Notes: generated by a model from the sequence alone, not told the origin. 64,000 nucleotides of DNA from Micromonospora sp. ATCC 39149 (GCF_000158815.1 NZ_GG657738.1:3714079-3778078), one strand, 5' to 3'. Numbered from the stretch's first letter, positions 15,796-24,671 are shown. Made by a program: numbers and translations.

Positions 15796-16776
15796 TCAGC
15801 CCTCTACCGATTGGTCCAGCGAGTCGCGTACGGCAAGGGCGAGCGAGACCGCCTCGGCCAGGTCGACCGGGCGGACCACGCCGGCCGGCAGCGAGTCGGC
15901 CCGCCAGCCCGGGCCGGCGGCCAGCACCAGCAGCGGCCGGCGCGGGCTGGCCAGCAGCGCGGTGAGCTGGGCCGGGTCGGCGGTGGCCAGGGTGTGCGAC
16001 CAGATCACCACGGCGGCCGGGCCGGTACGGTTGACCGCCTCGACCAGGGCCGCCGCCGGCACCCGGGCACCGAGCATCCGATACGCGACGCCGGCCTCGG
16101 CCAGCGCGGCGGCGAGCGCCTCCAGCGGCAGGGTGTGCTGCTCCTCGTCGGCGCAGGAGAGCAGGAGGCGGGCCGGGCCGGTGGCCGAGCCGGCGCGCGC
16201 GACGGTGGCGAACGCCTCCGAGACGCACCGCGACAGCAGGTGCTCCACCTCGATGAGGCCGGCGGTGGCGGCGTGCCGTTCGCCGATGCCGGCGAGCACC
16301 GGGCGCAGCAGCCCCTCCCAGGTGGCCACGACGCCGTCGGTGGCCAGGGTCTGCCCGATCGTCTCCCCGATCGCCACCGAGTCCAGCCGCATCGCGGCCC
16401 GGGCCAGCCCCCGGGCCGCGGGGCCGGCCCGCCCGACCGGGATGGTCTGCCCGCCGCCGTCGCGCTCGCCGCCCGGCCGGACCCGGTTGGCGACGACGGT
16501 GGGCGGCTCGCCGGCCGGGCCGGGAACCGGCACCTGCCGGGCCCAGCGGGCCGCCTCGGCCGGGGTGACCCCATCCGAGGTGAGCTTGCGCATGATCTCC
16601 AGGCGGGCGAGATCGGCCGGCGTGTACCGCCGGTGGTGGCCCGGCAGGTGCTGGCTGGGGCCCAGCCCGTACCGCTGGTGCCAGGTGCGCAGCGTGGTGA
16701 CCGCGACGCCCAGTCGGCGCGCCACGGCCCCCGCGCTCAGCGCCTCATCGCCCACCCGACCGCTCCGCCGCGTCAT
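15796..16776 (-). CDS. MerR-family regulator with B12-binding domain (CarH/LitR type)
   Basis: A 326-residue regulator. The MerR winged helix (residues 13-60: LSAGAVARRLGVAVTTLRTWHQRYGL, HHRRYT) is followed by a four-helix cap (about 130-195) and a cobalamin-binding fold (about 203-310). In CarH the cap motif W-x9-E-H holds the upper face of adenosylcobalamin. Here E178-H179 are kept, but the Trp position is H168. H214 (DEEQH) may be the lower axial ligand. Such proteins bind DNA in the dark and release it when light breaks the Co-C bond, inducing carotenoid genes. It is the last gene of the crtE-crtI-idi operon and its start overlaps idi by 32 nt. A GTG at 16755 is an alternative start. Confidence 0.88.
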   Translation of the reverse strand: MTRRSGRVGDEALSAGAVARRLGVAVTTLRTWHQRYGLGPSQHLPGHHRRYTPADLARLEIMRKLTSDGVTPAEAARWARQVPVPGPAGEPPTVVANRVRPGGERDGGGQTIPVGRAGPAARGLARAAMRLDSVAIGETIGQTLATDGVVATWEGLLRPVLAGIGERHAATAGLIEVEHLLSRCVSEAFATVARAGSATGPARLLLSCADEEQHTLPLEALAAALAEAGVAYRMLGARVPAAALVEAVNRTGPAAVVIWSHTLATADPAQLTALLASPRRPLLVLAAGPGWRADSLPAGVVRPVDLAEAVSLALAVRDSLDQSVEG

Positions 16777-17362
16777 CCGCCCCGGAACCGGCCGGGACCG
16801 CGCTGGTGCCGTCGGCGACCGCCGGCGGGGACGGGCGCAGCAGGCGGTTCACCACCCCGCCCAGCCAGGGCGCGTACGGGTGTGGGTCGACGGCGAGGTC
16901 GGCCTCCAGCGCCGCCGGGTCGACCCAGCGCAGCTCGGCCACCTCGTCCGGGTCCGGCCGCACGGGTAGGTCGGCCGGGACGTCGGCACGCAGCACGTGG
17001 TCGTACTCGAACTCGACCCGGCCCGTGGTCGGGTCCTCGGCGTAGTAGACGTACACGCCGGCCTCGGTCAGCTCGACGGGCCCGACACCCAGCTCCTCGC
17101 CCAGCCGGCGGTTCGCGGCGAGGACGAGCGACTCGCCCGGCGCGGGGTGGCCGCAGCAGGAGTTGGCCCAGCGCAGCGGGAACCGGGTCTTCGCGGCGGC
17201 CCGACGCTGGAGCAGCACCCGGCCGTCCGGGGCGACCAGCAGCACGGAGAAGGCCCGGTGCAGCCGGCCGGGCGGCTGGTGGGCGGCGGCCACCGTCGCC
17301 TCGCCGTGGGCCCGGCCGCCGTCGTCGACCAGCTCGACCAGGTGTCCCTCCCGGGCGCTCAC
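16745..17362 (-). CDS. idi: Isopentenyl-diphosphate delta-isomerase, type 1 (Nudix)
   Basis: A 205-residue IDI that interconverts IPP and DMAPP, the substrates of the downstream prenyl chain. The catalytic Cys lies in the ANSCCGHP motif (residues 69-70) and the catalytic Glu in FEYD (Glu119). RLHRAFSVLLV and the EELG Nudix segment fit the family. GTG 17362 overlaps the crtI stop (GTGA), so the two are translationally coupled. The C-terminal 25 residues are low-complexity. Its place between crtI and the B12 regulator marks it as precursor supply for carotenoids. Confidence 0.95.
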   Translation of the reverse strand: MSAREGHLVELVDDGGRAHGEATVAAAHQPPGRLHRAFSVLLVAPDGRVLLQRRAAAKTRFPLRWANSCCGHPAPGESLVLAANRRLGEELGVGPVELTEAGVYVYYAEDPTTGRVEFEYDHVLRADVPADLPVRPDPDEVAELRWVDPAALEADLAVDPHPYAPWLGGVVNRLLRPSPPAVADGTSAVPAGSGADDAAERSGGR

Positions 17363-18900
17363 CGGAATCCGCCTTTGTTCGTGGCTGCGGGACTCCGCTT
17401 CGCTGCGTTCCGCGCGCTCGCGGGTGGCCCCCCTGTGACGCGGGAGGCGGCCAGCTTGCCGGAGATCAGGACCATCGGCACGCCCACGCCCGGCTGGGTG
17501 CCGGAGCCGACGAACACCACGTTGGCGAGCGTCCGGTGCAGGTTCGACGGGCGGAACGGGCCGGTCTGGAAGAGGCTGTGCGCGGACGCGAACGGGGTGC
17601 CGGCGGCCATGCCCTGCTCCGCCCACTCGGCCGGGGTGATCGCCCGCAGCACCTCGACGCCATCGCCGAAGCCGACGTACCCGCGCTCCTCCAGCGTCCC
17701 GAGGAGCTGGTCGGCGTACCGGCGGGTGAGGTCGCCGCGCCACTCGAACGGGGCCCGGTCGAGGTTCGGCACCGGGGCGAGCACGTAGTACGTGTGCCCG
17801 CTGGTCGGGGCGACCGACGGGTCGGTGCGACTGGGGTTGGTGACGAGCAGGGACGGGTCGGTCATCAGCTCCCCCCGCCGGATCACCTCGTCGAACGTGC
17901 CCTTCCAGGATCGTCCGAAGTGGATGTTGTGGTGGGCGATTTTCTCATAGCCCTGCCGCGAGCCGACGTGCAGCACCACGCACGACGGTGAGTAGGTCAG
18001 CCGGCGCCGCCGGGCCGGCGGCAGCAGGTCCCGGTAGGCGACCGGCAGGTCCGGGTTGAGCACCACCACGTCGGCTTCGACGAACTCGCCGTCGGCGGTG
18101 ACCACCCCGGTAGCCCGGCCGTTCGCGGTCTCCACCCGGGCCACCGTCGTGCCGTACCGGATCTGCACGCCGTGCTTCTCCGCCGCGCTGGCCATCGCCC
18201 GGGAGACCGCGTGGATGCCGCCGCGCGGAAAGTAGACCCCGGCCACCGAGTCGAGGTACGCGATGACCGCGTAGATGGCCAGCGCGTCGTGCGGGGCGAG
18301 CCCGGCGTACATGGCCTGGAAGGAGAAGATCCGTTGGGTACGCGGGTCGCGGAAGAACTGCTCGATCTTCGTCTGGAGCCGGCGGAACGCGCCGCCCGCC
18401 AACAGCTTCAGCAGGTTGCCGGTGAGCAGGTCGGTGGGGGCGTCGAGGTTACGGTCGATGAAGTCGGCCCGCTCCAGCCGCCACAGCTTTCGCGCGTAGT
18501 CGACGAAGCGAAGGTAGCCGTCGGCCTCGCGGGGCCCGCAGACCGAGGCGATCTCGGCGGCCATCCGGGTGGTGTCGGTGATGACGTCGAGCGTCGAGCC
18601 GTCCGGGTAGTACGCCCGGTACGCCGGGTCCAGCGGCATCAGCTCGACCCAGTCGCCCAGCTCCTCGCCGACCGCGTCGAGCGCCTCGGCGATCAGGTCG
18701 GGCATGGTGAGCACGGTGGGGCCGGTGTCGAACTCGTACCCGTCGACGATGAGCCGGCCGGCCCGGCCGCCCGGCACCGCCTCGCGTTCGAGCACGGTCA
18801 CCTGCCGCCCGCTGCCGGCCAGGTGCAGCGCGCAGGCCAGCCCTCCGAGCCCCGCCCCGACGACCACCACCCGGTCCGTACGTCCGGTCACGGTGCGCAC
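17359..18900 (-). CDS. crtI: Phytoene desaturase
   Basis: A 513-residue FAD-dependent CrtI that converts phytoene to lycopene through successive desaturations. The dinucleotide-binding motif VVVVGAGLGGLACALHLAG and the VPGGRAGRL motif are N-terminal; GYEFDTGPTVLTMP and the C-terminal FAD motif VFVGSGTQPGVGVPMVLISGK are intact. The last about 20 residues (NAAKRSPAATNKGGFR) look like translated intergenic sequence and not family sequence. It lies 28 nt after crtE and is coupled to idi. Confidence 0.95.
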   Translation of the reverse strand: MRTVTGRTDRVVVVGAGLGGLACALHLAGSGRQVTVLEREAVPGGRAGRLIVDGYEFDTGPTVLTMPDLIAEALDAVGEELGDWVELMPLDPAYRAYYPDGSTLDVITDTTRMAAEIASVCGPREADGYLRFVDYARKLWRLERADFIDRNLDAPTDLLTGNLLKLLAGGAFRRLQTKIEQFFRDPRTQRIFSFQAMYAGLAPHDALAIYAVIAYLDSVAGVYFPRGGIHAVSRAMASAAEKHGVQIRYGTTVARVETANGRATGVVTADGEFVEADVVVLNPDLPVAYRDLLPPARRRRLTYSPSCVVLHVGSRQGYEKIAHHNIHFGRSWKGTFDEVIRRGELMTDPSLLVTNPSRTDPSVAPTSGHTYYVLAPVPNLDRAPFEWRGDLTRRYADQLLGTLEERGYVGFGDGVEVLRAITPAEWAEQGMAAGTPFASAHSLFQTGPFRPSNLHRTLANVVFVGSGTQPGVGVPMVLISGKLAASRVTGGPPASARNAAKRSPAATNKGGFR

Positions 18901-18928
18901 GCGACCACCTCCCTCACGAGGTTGCCCA

Positions 18929-20083
18929 TCATGCCCGCCGCGTGGTGGCGGCGGTGGCGAGGCCCGTCAGCGCCGTGTGCGCGGTCTCGTCGACCGACGC
19001 GGTGTCGAGTGCGGCCAGCGCCTCGGCGACCCGATCGGAGATCATCCGTTCGACCCGGGCGACCGCACCGGTGTCGGTGACCAGCTCGGCCAGCCGGGCC
19101 ACCTCGCGGGTGCCGGTGACCGTGCCGGCCCGCTCCAGCGCCCGGCGCTGGGTGCCGGTGGCGAACTGCCGGGCGAGCACCAGCAGCGCGGTCGGCTTGC
19201 CGGTGCGCAGGTCGTCGCCGGCCGGCTTGCCGGTGGTGGCCGGATCGCCGTAGACGCCGAGCAGGTCGTCGCGGAGCTGGAACGCCTCGCCGACGGCCAG
19301 GCCGTAGCGGGTGTACGCGGCGGTCAGCGGCGCGTCGGCGTCGGCGCCGGCCAGGAGCGCGCCGAACAGCAGCGGGCGCTGGACGGTGTAGCTGGCGGTC
19401 TTGTAGCGGGCGACCCGCAGGGCCCGGTCCAGCGACCAGTTGCCCGCGTCGTTCTCGCCCAGGATGTCGAGATACTGCCCGGCGACCGTTTCGACCCGCA
19501 TCTGGTCGTAGCAGCGCCGGACGTCGAGCAGCCGGGCCGGCGGCACGGTGGCGTGTGCCAGCAGCCGGTCGGCCCAGACCATGCAGAGGTCGCCGATGAG
19601 CACGGCCACCGCCTCGCCGAACCGCTCCGGGTCGCCGGTGTGCCCGGCGGCGGCGTGCCGGGCGGCGGCGGCCCGGTGCGCCGTGGGCCGGCCGCGCCGG
19701 GTGTCGGAGGCGTCCATCACGTCGTCGTGCACCAGGGCGAACGTGTGCAGCAGCTCCAGGGCCGCGAGCGCCGGCAGTACCGCCGGCAGGGGCTCGGCCC
19801 CGCCGGCCGCGCCACGCCAGCCCCAGTAGGCGAACGTGGGCCGGACCCGCTTGCCGCCGGCCAGCACGCAGTCGCGTGCCGTCGCGGCGAATCCGCCCAT
19901 CGCCACGTCGATCTCGGCGAGCGCGGCGACCTCGGCGGCAAGGAACGCCGCGAGAGTGTCGTCAACGCACTTGACCAGGTCTTTCGTGAACGCGGCCAGT
20001 ACACCGCGGACCGGATCGCCCGTCGCTTCCGGCTGTGCCGGCGCGACGCGGAGCGCATTTCCCGCAGGTGCGTCGTTGGCCAT
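18929..20083 (-). CDS. crtE: Geranylgeranyl diphosphate synthase (polyprenyl synthetase)
   Basis: A 384-residue trans-prenyltransferase. The first Asp-rich motif is DDVMD (residues 120-124) within VHDDVMDASDTRRG; the second is in FQLRDDLLGVYGDP (272-280). The upstream GGKRVRP (Lys/Arg diphosphate binding) is present. It extends DMAPP/FPP with IPP to GGPP for phytoene synthesis. The residues before the first Asp motif do not let chain length be set by eye, but operon position indicates GGPP. ATG 20083 faces crtB across a 67-nt divergent promoter. Confidence 0.93.
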   Translation of the reverse strand: MANDAPAGNALRVAPAQPEATGDPVRGVLAAFTKDLVKCVDDTLAAFLAAEVAALAEIDVAMGGFAATARDCVLAGGKRVRPTFAYWGWRGAAGGAEPLPAVLPALAALELLHTFALVHDDVMDASDTRRGRPTAHRAAAARHAAAGHTGDPERFGEAVAVLIGDLCMVWADRLLAHATVPPARLLDVRRCYDQMRVETVAGQYLDILGENDAGNWSLDRALRVARYKTASYTVQRPLLFGALLAGADADAPLTAAYTRYGLAVGEAFQLRDDLLGVYGDPATTGKPAGDDLRTGKPTALLVLARQFATGTQRRALERAGTVTGTREVARLAELVTDTGAVARVERMISDRVAEALAALDTASVDETAHTALTGLATAATTRRA

Positions 20084-20150
20084 GTCGGCGAGCGTACCCT
20101 AGGGTTACGAGTTGCGTCGATTTCTGCGTCGATTTCAAAGGGGGGGGCCG
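20084..20150. promoter_or_regulatory. Divergent crtE/crtB promoter with tandem 12-bp repeats
   Basis: The 67 nt between the two carotenoid transcripts contain TGCGTCGATTTC twice in perfect tandem (20113-20124, 20125-20136), just before the crtB ribosome-binding site, and an 8-bp palindrome CCCTAGGG (20097-20104) within GTACCCTAGGGTTAC. CarH of Thermus binds tandem repeats of about 11 bp as a tetramer, so these are candidate operators for the MerR/B12 protein of the same locus. Promoter hexamers could not be assigned confidently. Confidence 0.6.
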
Positions 20151-21074
20151 GTGGACGTCGACCTCACCGCTGCCTATGACCGCTGCCGCGAGCTGCACAG
20201 ACGTCACGGCCGCACCTACTATCTCGCCACTCGCCTGCTCCCCGCATGGAAACGGCGGCATGTGCACGCCCTGTACGGCTTCACCCGGTACGCCGACGAG
20301 ATCGTCGACCGTACCGAGAACCTGCCGCCCGCCGGGCGGGCCGCCCGGCTCGACGACTGGTCGAGCCGCTTCCTGGCCGGGCTGGGCGGGGCCCCGGTCG
20401 ACGACCCGCTGCTGCCGGCGGTGCTGCACACCATTGCCGTCTTCGACCTGGACCGGGCCGACTTCACGTCGTTTCTGCGCAGCATGGCGATGGATCTGAC
20501 CGTCACCGCGTACCCGACCTACGACGACCTGCTCGACTACATGGAGGGCTCGGCCGCCGTCATCGGCACCATGATGCTGCCGATCCTCGGCAGCTCCGAC
20601 CCGGCCGCCGCCCGCGAGCCCGCCCGGCAGCTCGGCTTCGCCTTCCAGCTCACCAACTTCATCCGGGACGTCGCCGAGGACCTGGCGCGCGGCCGGACGT
20701 ACCTGCCCGACGAGGACCTGGCCAAGTTCGACGTGACCCGCGAGGACCTGTTCGCCGCCGCCGCGCGCGGCTGGAGCACCCCCCGGATCCGCGACCTGAT
20801 CGAGTACGAGGTGAGCCGCGCCCAGGCGCACTACGAGGCCGCCGCACCGGGCATCACCCTGCTCGCGCCCGCCTCCCAGGCGTGCATGCGCACCGCGTAC
20901 GCCCTCTACGGCGGCATCCTCGACGAGGTCGCCGCCCAGGACTACGACGTGTTCGTCCGGCGGGCGCTCGTGCCCCGGCGGCGGCGGCTGGCCGTGGCCG
21001 GACGGGCCCTGCTCACCCCGACCGGCACCCCCGTCGTGGTCCCCGGCCCGGCCCTGGCACCCACCGGCCCATGA
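20151..21074 (+). CDS. crtB: Phytoene synthase
   Basis: A 307-residue squalene/phytoene synthase that condenses two GGPP to phytoene. The Asp-rich motifs are visible: YADEIVDRT and FIRDVAEDLARGRTYLP, with YLATRLLPAWKRRHVHALYGFTR near the start. GTG 20151 is chosen because AAAGGGGGGG precedes it and the family N-terminus begins there; a TTG at 20112 would add 13 residues that run through the operator repeats. The stop overlaps the start of the photolyase remnant (ATGA), the usual arrangement in LitR-controlled carotenoid clusters. Confidence 0.93.
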   Translation: MDVDLTAAYDRCRELHRRHGRTYYLATRLLPAWKRRHVHALYGFTRYADEIVDRTENLPPAGRAARLDDWSSRFLAGLGGAPVDDPLLPAVLHTIAVFDLDRADFTSFLRSMAMDLTVTAYPTYDDLLDYMEGSAAVIGTMMLPILGSSDPAAAREPARQLGFAFQLTNFIRDVAEDLARGRTYLPDEDLAKFDVTREDLFAAAARGWSTPRIRDLIEYEVSRAQAHYEAAAPGITLLAPASQACMRTAYALYGGILDEVAAQDYDVFVRRALVPRRRRLAVAGRALLTPTGTPVVVPGPALAPTGP

Positions 21075-21262
21075 CGCGTACCGCCATCGTCCTGCTCACC
21101 CGCGACCTGCGGGTGCACGACCAACCGGCGTTGGCCGCCGCCTGCGCCGCCTTCGACCGGGTCGTCCCGCGGCGTGCTCAGAGGCAGGAGTGCAGGGCCT
21201 CGACGAGGTCTTCGACACGGTCGTGCTCGGCCAGCCGCGCGGTGGCGTACGCGAAGACGTAG
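21071..21262 (+). pseudogene. phr: Deoxyribodipyrimidine photolyase, N-terminal 33 codons only
   Basis: The frame opens as a photolyase (MTRTAIVLLTRDLRVHDQPA, then LAAACAAFDRVVP) coupled to crtB by ATGA. After about 21169 it becomes unrelated sequence antisense to the following hydrolase gene. A functional photolyase has about 450 residues and needs its FAD domain, which is absent. Light-induced photolyase is a normal partner of LitR-type carotenoid loci, so the gene was truncated here, by rearrangement or by an assembly join. Confidence 0.85.
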
Positions 21263-22278
21263 CCCCGCTCCGGGTCGGCCCAGGCGCTGCTGCCGCCGAT
21301 CCCGCCCATGCCCCAGCTGCCGTCCGGCTCCCGCTGCATGCCCAGCGTCCAGCACGCCCGGCGGTCCAGCACCAGGTCCGGGCCGTCGTACTGGGCCCGG
21401 GTCGCCTCGGCGACCAGCTCCGGGCTGAACAGCCGCACCCCGTCCAGGACGCCCCCGGCGAGCAGACCGGCGTAGCAGCGAGCCAGGCCGGCAGCCGTGG
21501 CGTGCAGGTTCACCGCCGGCACCTGCGCGCCCCGCCACAGCGGGCTGTTCAGCACCGCCACGTCGAGGCCGCCCGCCGGGTTGCCCAGCGCCGCCGCCCG
21601 CAGCGACCCCGGCTCGCCGAGCGTGCGGACCGGCCAGTCCGGGTCGGCGTACGACAGTTCGGCGCACCGCCGCTGGTCGGCCGCCCCGAGCCCGAAGCCC
21701 AGGTCGAGCCGCCACGGGCCGGCGATCTCCTCGGCCAGGAACCGGCCCACCGGCCGCCCGTCCACCCGGCGCACCAGCTCGCCCACGAGGTGCCCGTACG
21801 TCCAGGCGTGCTCTCCCGCGACCGTCCCCGGCGTCCATTGCGGCTCGGCGGCGGCCAGGTCGGCGCAGAGCAGGCCCCAGTCGGCGACCGCGCCGGCCGG
21901 CCGGGGCACCGGAAACGCCGGCAGTCCGGCGGTGTGGCTGAGCACCTGGCGGACCGTGGCCGGCGCGCGGAAACCGGGCCAGTGCTCGGCCACCGGGTCG
22001 TCGAGGTCGAGTCGCCCCCGGTCGACGAGCAGGAGCAGGCAGAGGGCGGCCAGCGGCTTGCCCACCGAGTAGACGTTGACCAGCGTGCCCGGCCGCCACG
22101 GGTCACCGGCCCCCGCCAGCGGCACCGCCAGGCCGGGCGGGACGGCCGCGCGGGAACCGGCGACGAGGTCGACGACCGGCGTGCCGTCGTACCAGATGGC
22201 GAGGCCGGCCCCGGTTTCCCGGCCCGCGGCGAACAGGTCGTGGAAGCAGTCCCGGACGGGGGCGAAGCGCGCACGCAT
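21178..22278 (-). CDS. Serine hydrolase, beta-lactamase class C/esterase family
   Basis: A 366-residue serine hydrolase. The nucleophile is S71 in S-V-G-K74, the second motif is Y161-G-H163 in place of the Y-x-N of class C beta-lactamases, and GMGGIGGSS near the C-terminus stands for the third motif. The Y-G-H variant is typical of EstB-like esterases and D-aminopeptidase relatives. There is no signal peptide, so it is predicted cytoplasmic. The stop lies 8 nt beyond the point where the photolyase remnant loses homology. ATG 22278 starts the conserved sequence (MRARFAPVRDCF). Confidence 0.9.
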   Translation of the reverse strand: MRARFAPVRDCFHDLFAAGRETGAGLAIWYDGTPVVDLVAGSRAAVPPGLAVPLAGAGDPWRPGTLVNVYSVGKPLAALCLLLLVDRGRLDLDDPVAEHWPGFRAPATVRQVLSHTAGLPAFPVPRPAGAVADWGLLCADLAAAEPQWTPGTVAGEHAWTYGHLVGELVRRVDGRPVGRFLAEEIAGPWRLDLGFGLGAADQRRCAELSYADPDWPVRTLGEPGSLRAAALGNPAGGLDVAVLNSPLWRGAQVPAVNLHATAAGLARCYAGLLAGGVLDGVRLFSPELVAEATRAQYDGPDLVLDRRACWTLGMQREPDGSWGMGGIGGSSAWADPERGYVFAYATARLAEHDRVEDLVEALHSCL

Positions 22279-22444
22279 CCGGCCACAGTAGGTGCCCACG
22301 GGCCCGGAAGGCGCGGCAATTCCGGCCGTTGTCGCGGTCGCCACCGATGCGGACGCTGGTGTCGGTGAGGGTTCGCCGGTCCCCTGGTGCGGGGATTCCG
22401 GCAGCGCGGTGGCCGCCGGTCGTCCGGTGCGGAATGCTGGCCCG

Positions 22445-23893
22445 ATGGCGGAACCGGAACTGGTGGACGTGGTCGTGCTCGGGCTCGGGGTCGGCGGGGA
22501 GGAGGTGGCCGGCCGGCTCGCCGAGGCCGGCCTGAGCGTCGTCGGCGTCGAGCGGAGGCTGGTCGGCGGCGAGTGCCCGTACTGGGGGTGCATCCCGAGC
22601 AAGATGATGATCCGGGCGGCGAACGCCCTCGCCGAGGCGCGGCGGGTCAACGAGTTCGCGGGCGAGGCGGAGGTCCGGCCCGACTGGGCCCCGGTGGCGA
22701 AGCGGATCCGCGAGGAGGCCACCGACACCTGGAACGACCGGGCCGCGGTGGAGCGGTTCACCGGCAGGGGCGGCCGGTTCGTGCGGGGCAGCGGGTCGCT
22801 CGACGGCCCCGGCCGGGTCCGCGTCGGCGACCGGGTCTTCCAGGCCCGGCACGGCATCGTGCTCGGCACCGGCACCCGGCCCTTCGTGCCGCCGCTGCCA
22901 GGCCTGGCCGACACGCCGTACTGGACGAACCAACAGGCCATCGAGGTCGAGGAGCTGCCGGGGGCCCTGCTGGTGCTCGGCGGGGGCGCGATCGGGCTGG
23001 AACTGGCCCAGGTCTTCGCCCGGTTCGGCGTCGAGGTGACCGTGCTGGAGGAGTCGGAGCGGGTGCTCGCCGCCGAGGAGCCCGAGTCCTCAGAGGTGGT
23101 CGCCGCCGCCCTGCGCGCCGACGGGGTGCGGATCGCCACCGAGGTACGGGCCGAGCGGGTCGACCACGACGGGCGGGCGTTCACGCTGCGCGCGGTGGGC
23201 GGTGCCGAGTTCACCGCCGAACGGCTGCTGGTGGTCACCGGCCGGCGGGCGCACCTCGAAGAGTTGGGGCTCGACACCGTCGGCGTCGACCCGGGCCAGC
23301 GGTTCCTCGCCGTGGACGACCGGATGCGCGCCGCCGACGGGATCTGGGCCGTCGGCGACCTGACCGGGGAGGGAGCGTTCACCCACATCGCCATGTACCA
23401 GGCGGCCATCGTGATCGCCGACGTGCTCGACCACGTCCGGCGGGCGCAGGCCGGTGCGGACGCGAGCGGTGCCGCCAGCGCGGCCGGCGGCGCGGCGCGC
23501 ACGGAGGGCACCGGGATCGCCGGAGGGGTGCCGCACGCCGACTACCGGGCGCTGCCCCGGGTCACCTTCACCGACCCCGAGGTCGGCGCGGTCGGGATCA
23601 CCGAGCGGCAGGCCCGCGAGCGGGGCATCAACGTGCAGGTCGGGGTGAGCCGGCTCGACTCGTCCACCCGGGGCTGGATCCACCGGGGCGACGGGTTCGT
23701 CAAGCTGGTCGCGGACGCCGACCGGGGGGTGCTGGTCGGGGCCACCTCGGTCGGCCCGGCCGGCGGCGAGGTGCTGTCGGGGCTGGTGGTGGCGGTGCAC
23801 GCGGCGGTGCCGCTGAGCCAGCTCCGGCACATGATCTACGCGTACCCGACCTTCCACCGCGCCATCGAGACCGCCCTGCGCGACCTCGGGTAG
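22445..23893 (+). CDS. FAD-dependent pyridine nucleotide-disulfide oxidoreductase
   Basis: A 482-residue class I disulfide reductase related to dihydrolipoamide dehydrogenase and mercuric reductase. It has the N-terminal FAD motif VVVLGLGVGGEEVAGRLAEAG and the redox-active pair in GGECPYWGCIPSK (C-x4-C). The NAD(P) motif LVLGGGAIGLELAQVFARFG and the second FAD motif DGIWAVGDLTGEGAFTH are present. The C-terminal dimer motif reads AYPTFHRAIETAL and not HPHPT-SE, so the usual His-Glu dyad is changed. An Ala/Gly-rich insertion (about residues 336-364) is odd for the family. The physiological substrate is unknown. Confidence 0.9.
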   Translation: MAEPELVDVVVLGLGVGGEEVAGRLAEAGLSVVGVERRLVGGECPYWGCIPSKMMIRAANALAEARRVNEFAGEAEVRPDWAPVAKRIREEATDTWNDRAAVERFTGRGGRFVRGSGSLDGPGRVRVGDRVFQARHGIVLGTGTRPFVPPLPGLADTPYWTNQQAIEVEELPGALLVLGGGAIGLELAQVFARFGVEVTVLEESERVLAAEEPESSEVVAAALRADGVRIATEVRAERVDHDGRAFTLRAVGGAEFTAERLLVVTGRRAHLEELGLDTVGVDPGQRFLAVDDRMRAADGIWAVGDLTGEGAFTHIAMYQAAIVIADVLDHVRRAQAGADASGAASAAGGAARTEGTGIAGGVPHADYRALPRVTFTDPEVGAVGITERQARERGINVQVGVSRLDSSTRGWIHRGDGFVKLVADADRGVLVGATSVGPAGGEVLSGLVVAVHAAVPLSQLRHMIYAYPTFHRAIETALRDLG

Positions 23894-23909
23894 CGGGCGG
23901 CCGACACCG

Positions 23910-24671
23910 TCAGGCGGGGGCTCCGTGGCGGCCCGCGCCGGCCGCGAACCGGGCGGCCCCCGCCGACGCGTCGGCTGCGAGGGACGACACGCCGTACGCC
24001 AGCTCGACCGCGAGGGCGTCCGGCTCGGGCAGGTTCGCGCCGGCCAGCACCGCCGCCCGGTCGTTGCGCAGGCACGCCTGCGGATGCCGGGCGATCTCGG
24101 CGGCCAGCCGCTCGGCCTCCGCGCGGGCCTCGCCCGGCGCGACCAGCCGGTTCACCAACCCCATCGTGTACGCCTCCCCGGCGGGCACCGGCCGGCCCGT
24201 GAGGATCAGGTCCATCGCCCGGCTCTCGCCGATCAGCCTCGGCAGCCGGACCGTGCCGCCGTCGACCAGTGGCACGCCCCAACGGCGGCAGAAGACTCCG
24301 AGCACCGCGTCGGACTCGGCGACCCGCAGGTCGCACCAGAGCGCCAGCTCCAGCCCGCCGGCCACGGCGTGCCCGGAGATCGCCGCGATCACCGGCTTGG
24401 ACAGGCGCAGCCGCGTCGGGCCCATCGGGCCGTCGCCGTCCGGCTCGACGCGGTTGCCGCTCGGCGTGCCGATCGCCTTGAGGTCCGCGCCCGCGCAGAA
24501 CGTGCCGCCGGCCCCCCACAGCACGGCCACCGCCGCCGCCGGGTCGGCCTCGAAGGCGCGGAACGCGTCGGCCAGGGCCCGGGCGGTGGGCCCGTCGACG
24601 GCGTTGCGGGCCGCCGGCCGGTCTAGGATTACCGTGGTCACCTCGGCGGCGCGCTCGACCCGTACCCCCAT
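23910..24671 (-). CDS. Enoyl-CoA hydratase/isomerase family protein (crotonase)
   Basis: A 253-residue crotonase-fold protein. It shows VILDRPAARNAVDGPTARAL, the oxyanion-hole segments FCAGADLKAIG and ISGHAVAGGLELALWCDLRV, and the catalytic region RRWGVPLVDGGTVRLPRLIG. The second catalytic Glu of hydratases is replaced in VPLVDGGTVRL, so isomerase or another acyl-CoA reaction is possible. It converges on the disulfide reductase gene with a 16-nt gap. ATG 24671 gives the family N-terminus. Confidence 0.88.
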   Translation of the reverse strand: MGVRVERAAEVTTVILDRPAARNAVDGPTARALADAFRAFEADPAAAVAVLWGAGGTFCAGADLKAIGTPSGNRVEPDGDGPMGPTRLRLSKPVIAAISGHAVAGGLELALWCDLRVAESDAVLGVFCRRWGVPLVDGGTVRLPRLIGESRAMDLILTGRPVPAGEAYTMGLVNRLVAPGEARAEAERLAAEIARHPQACLRNDRAAVLAGANLPEPDALAVELAYGVSSLAADASAGAARFAAGAGRHGAPA

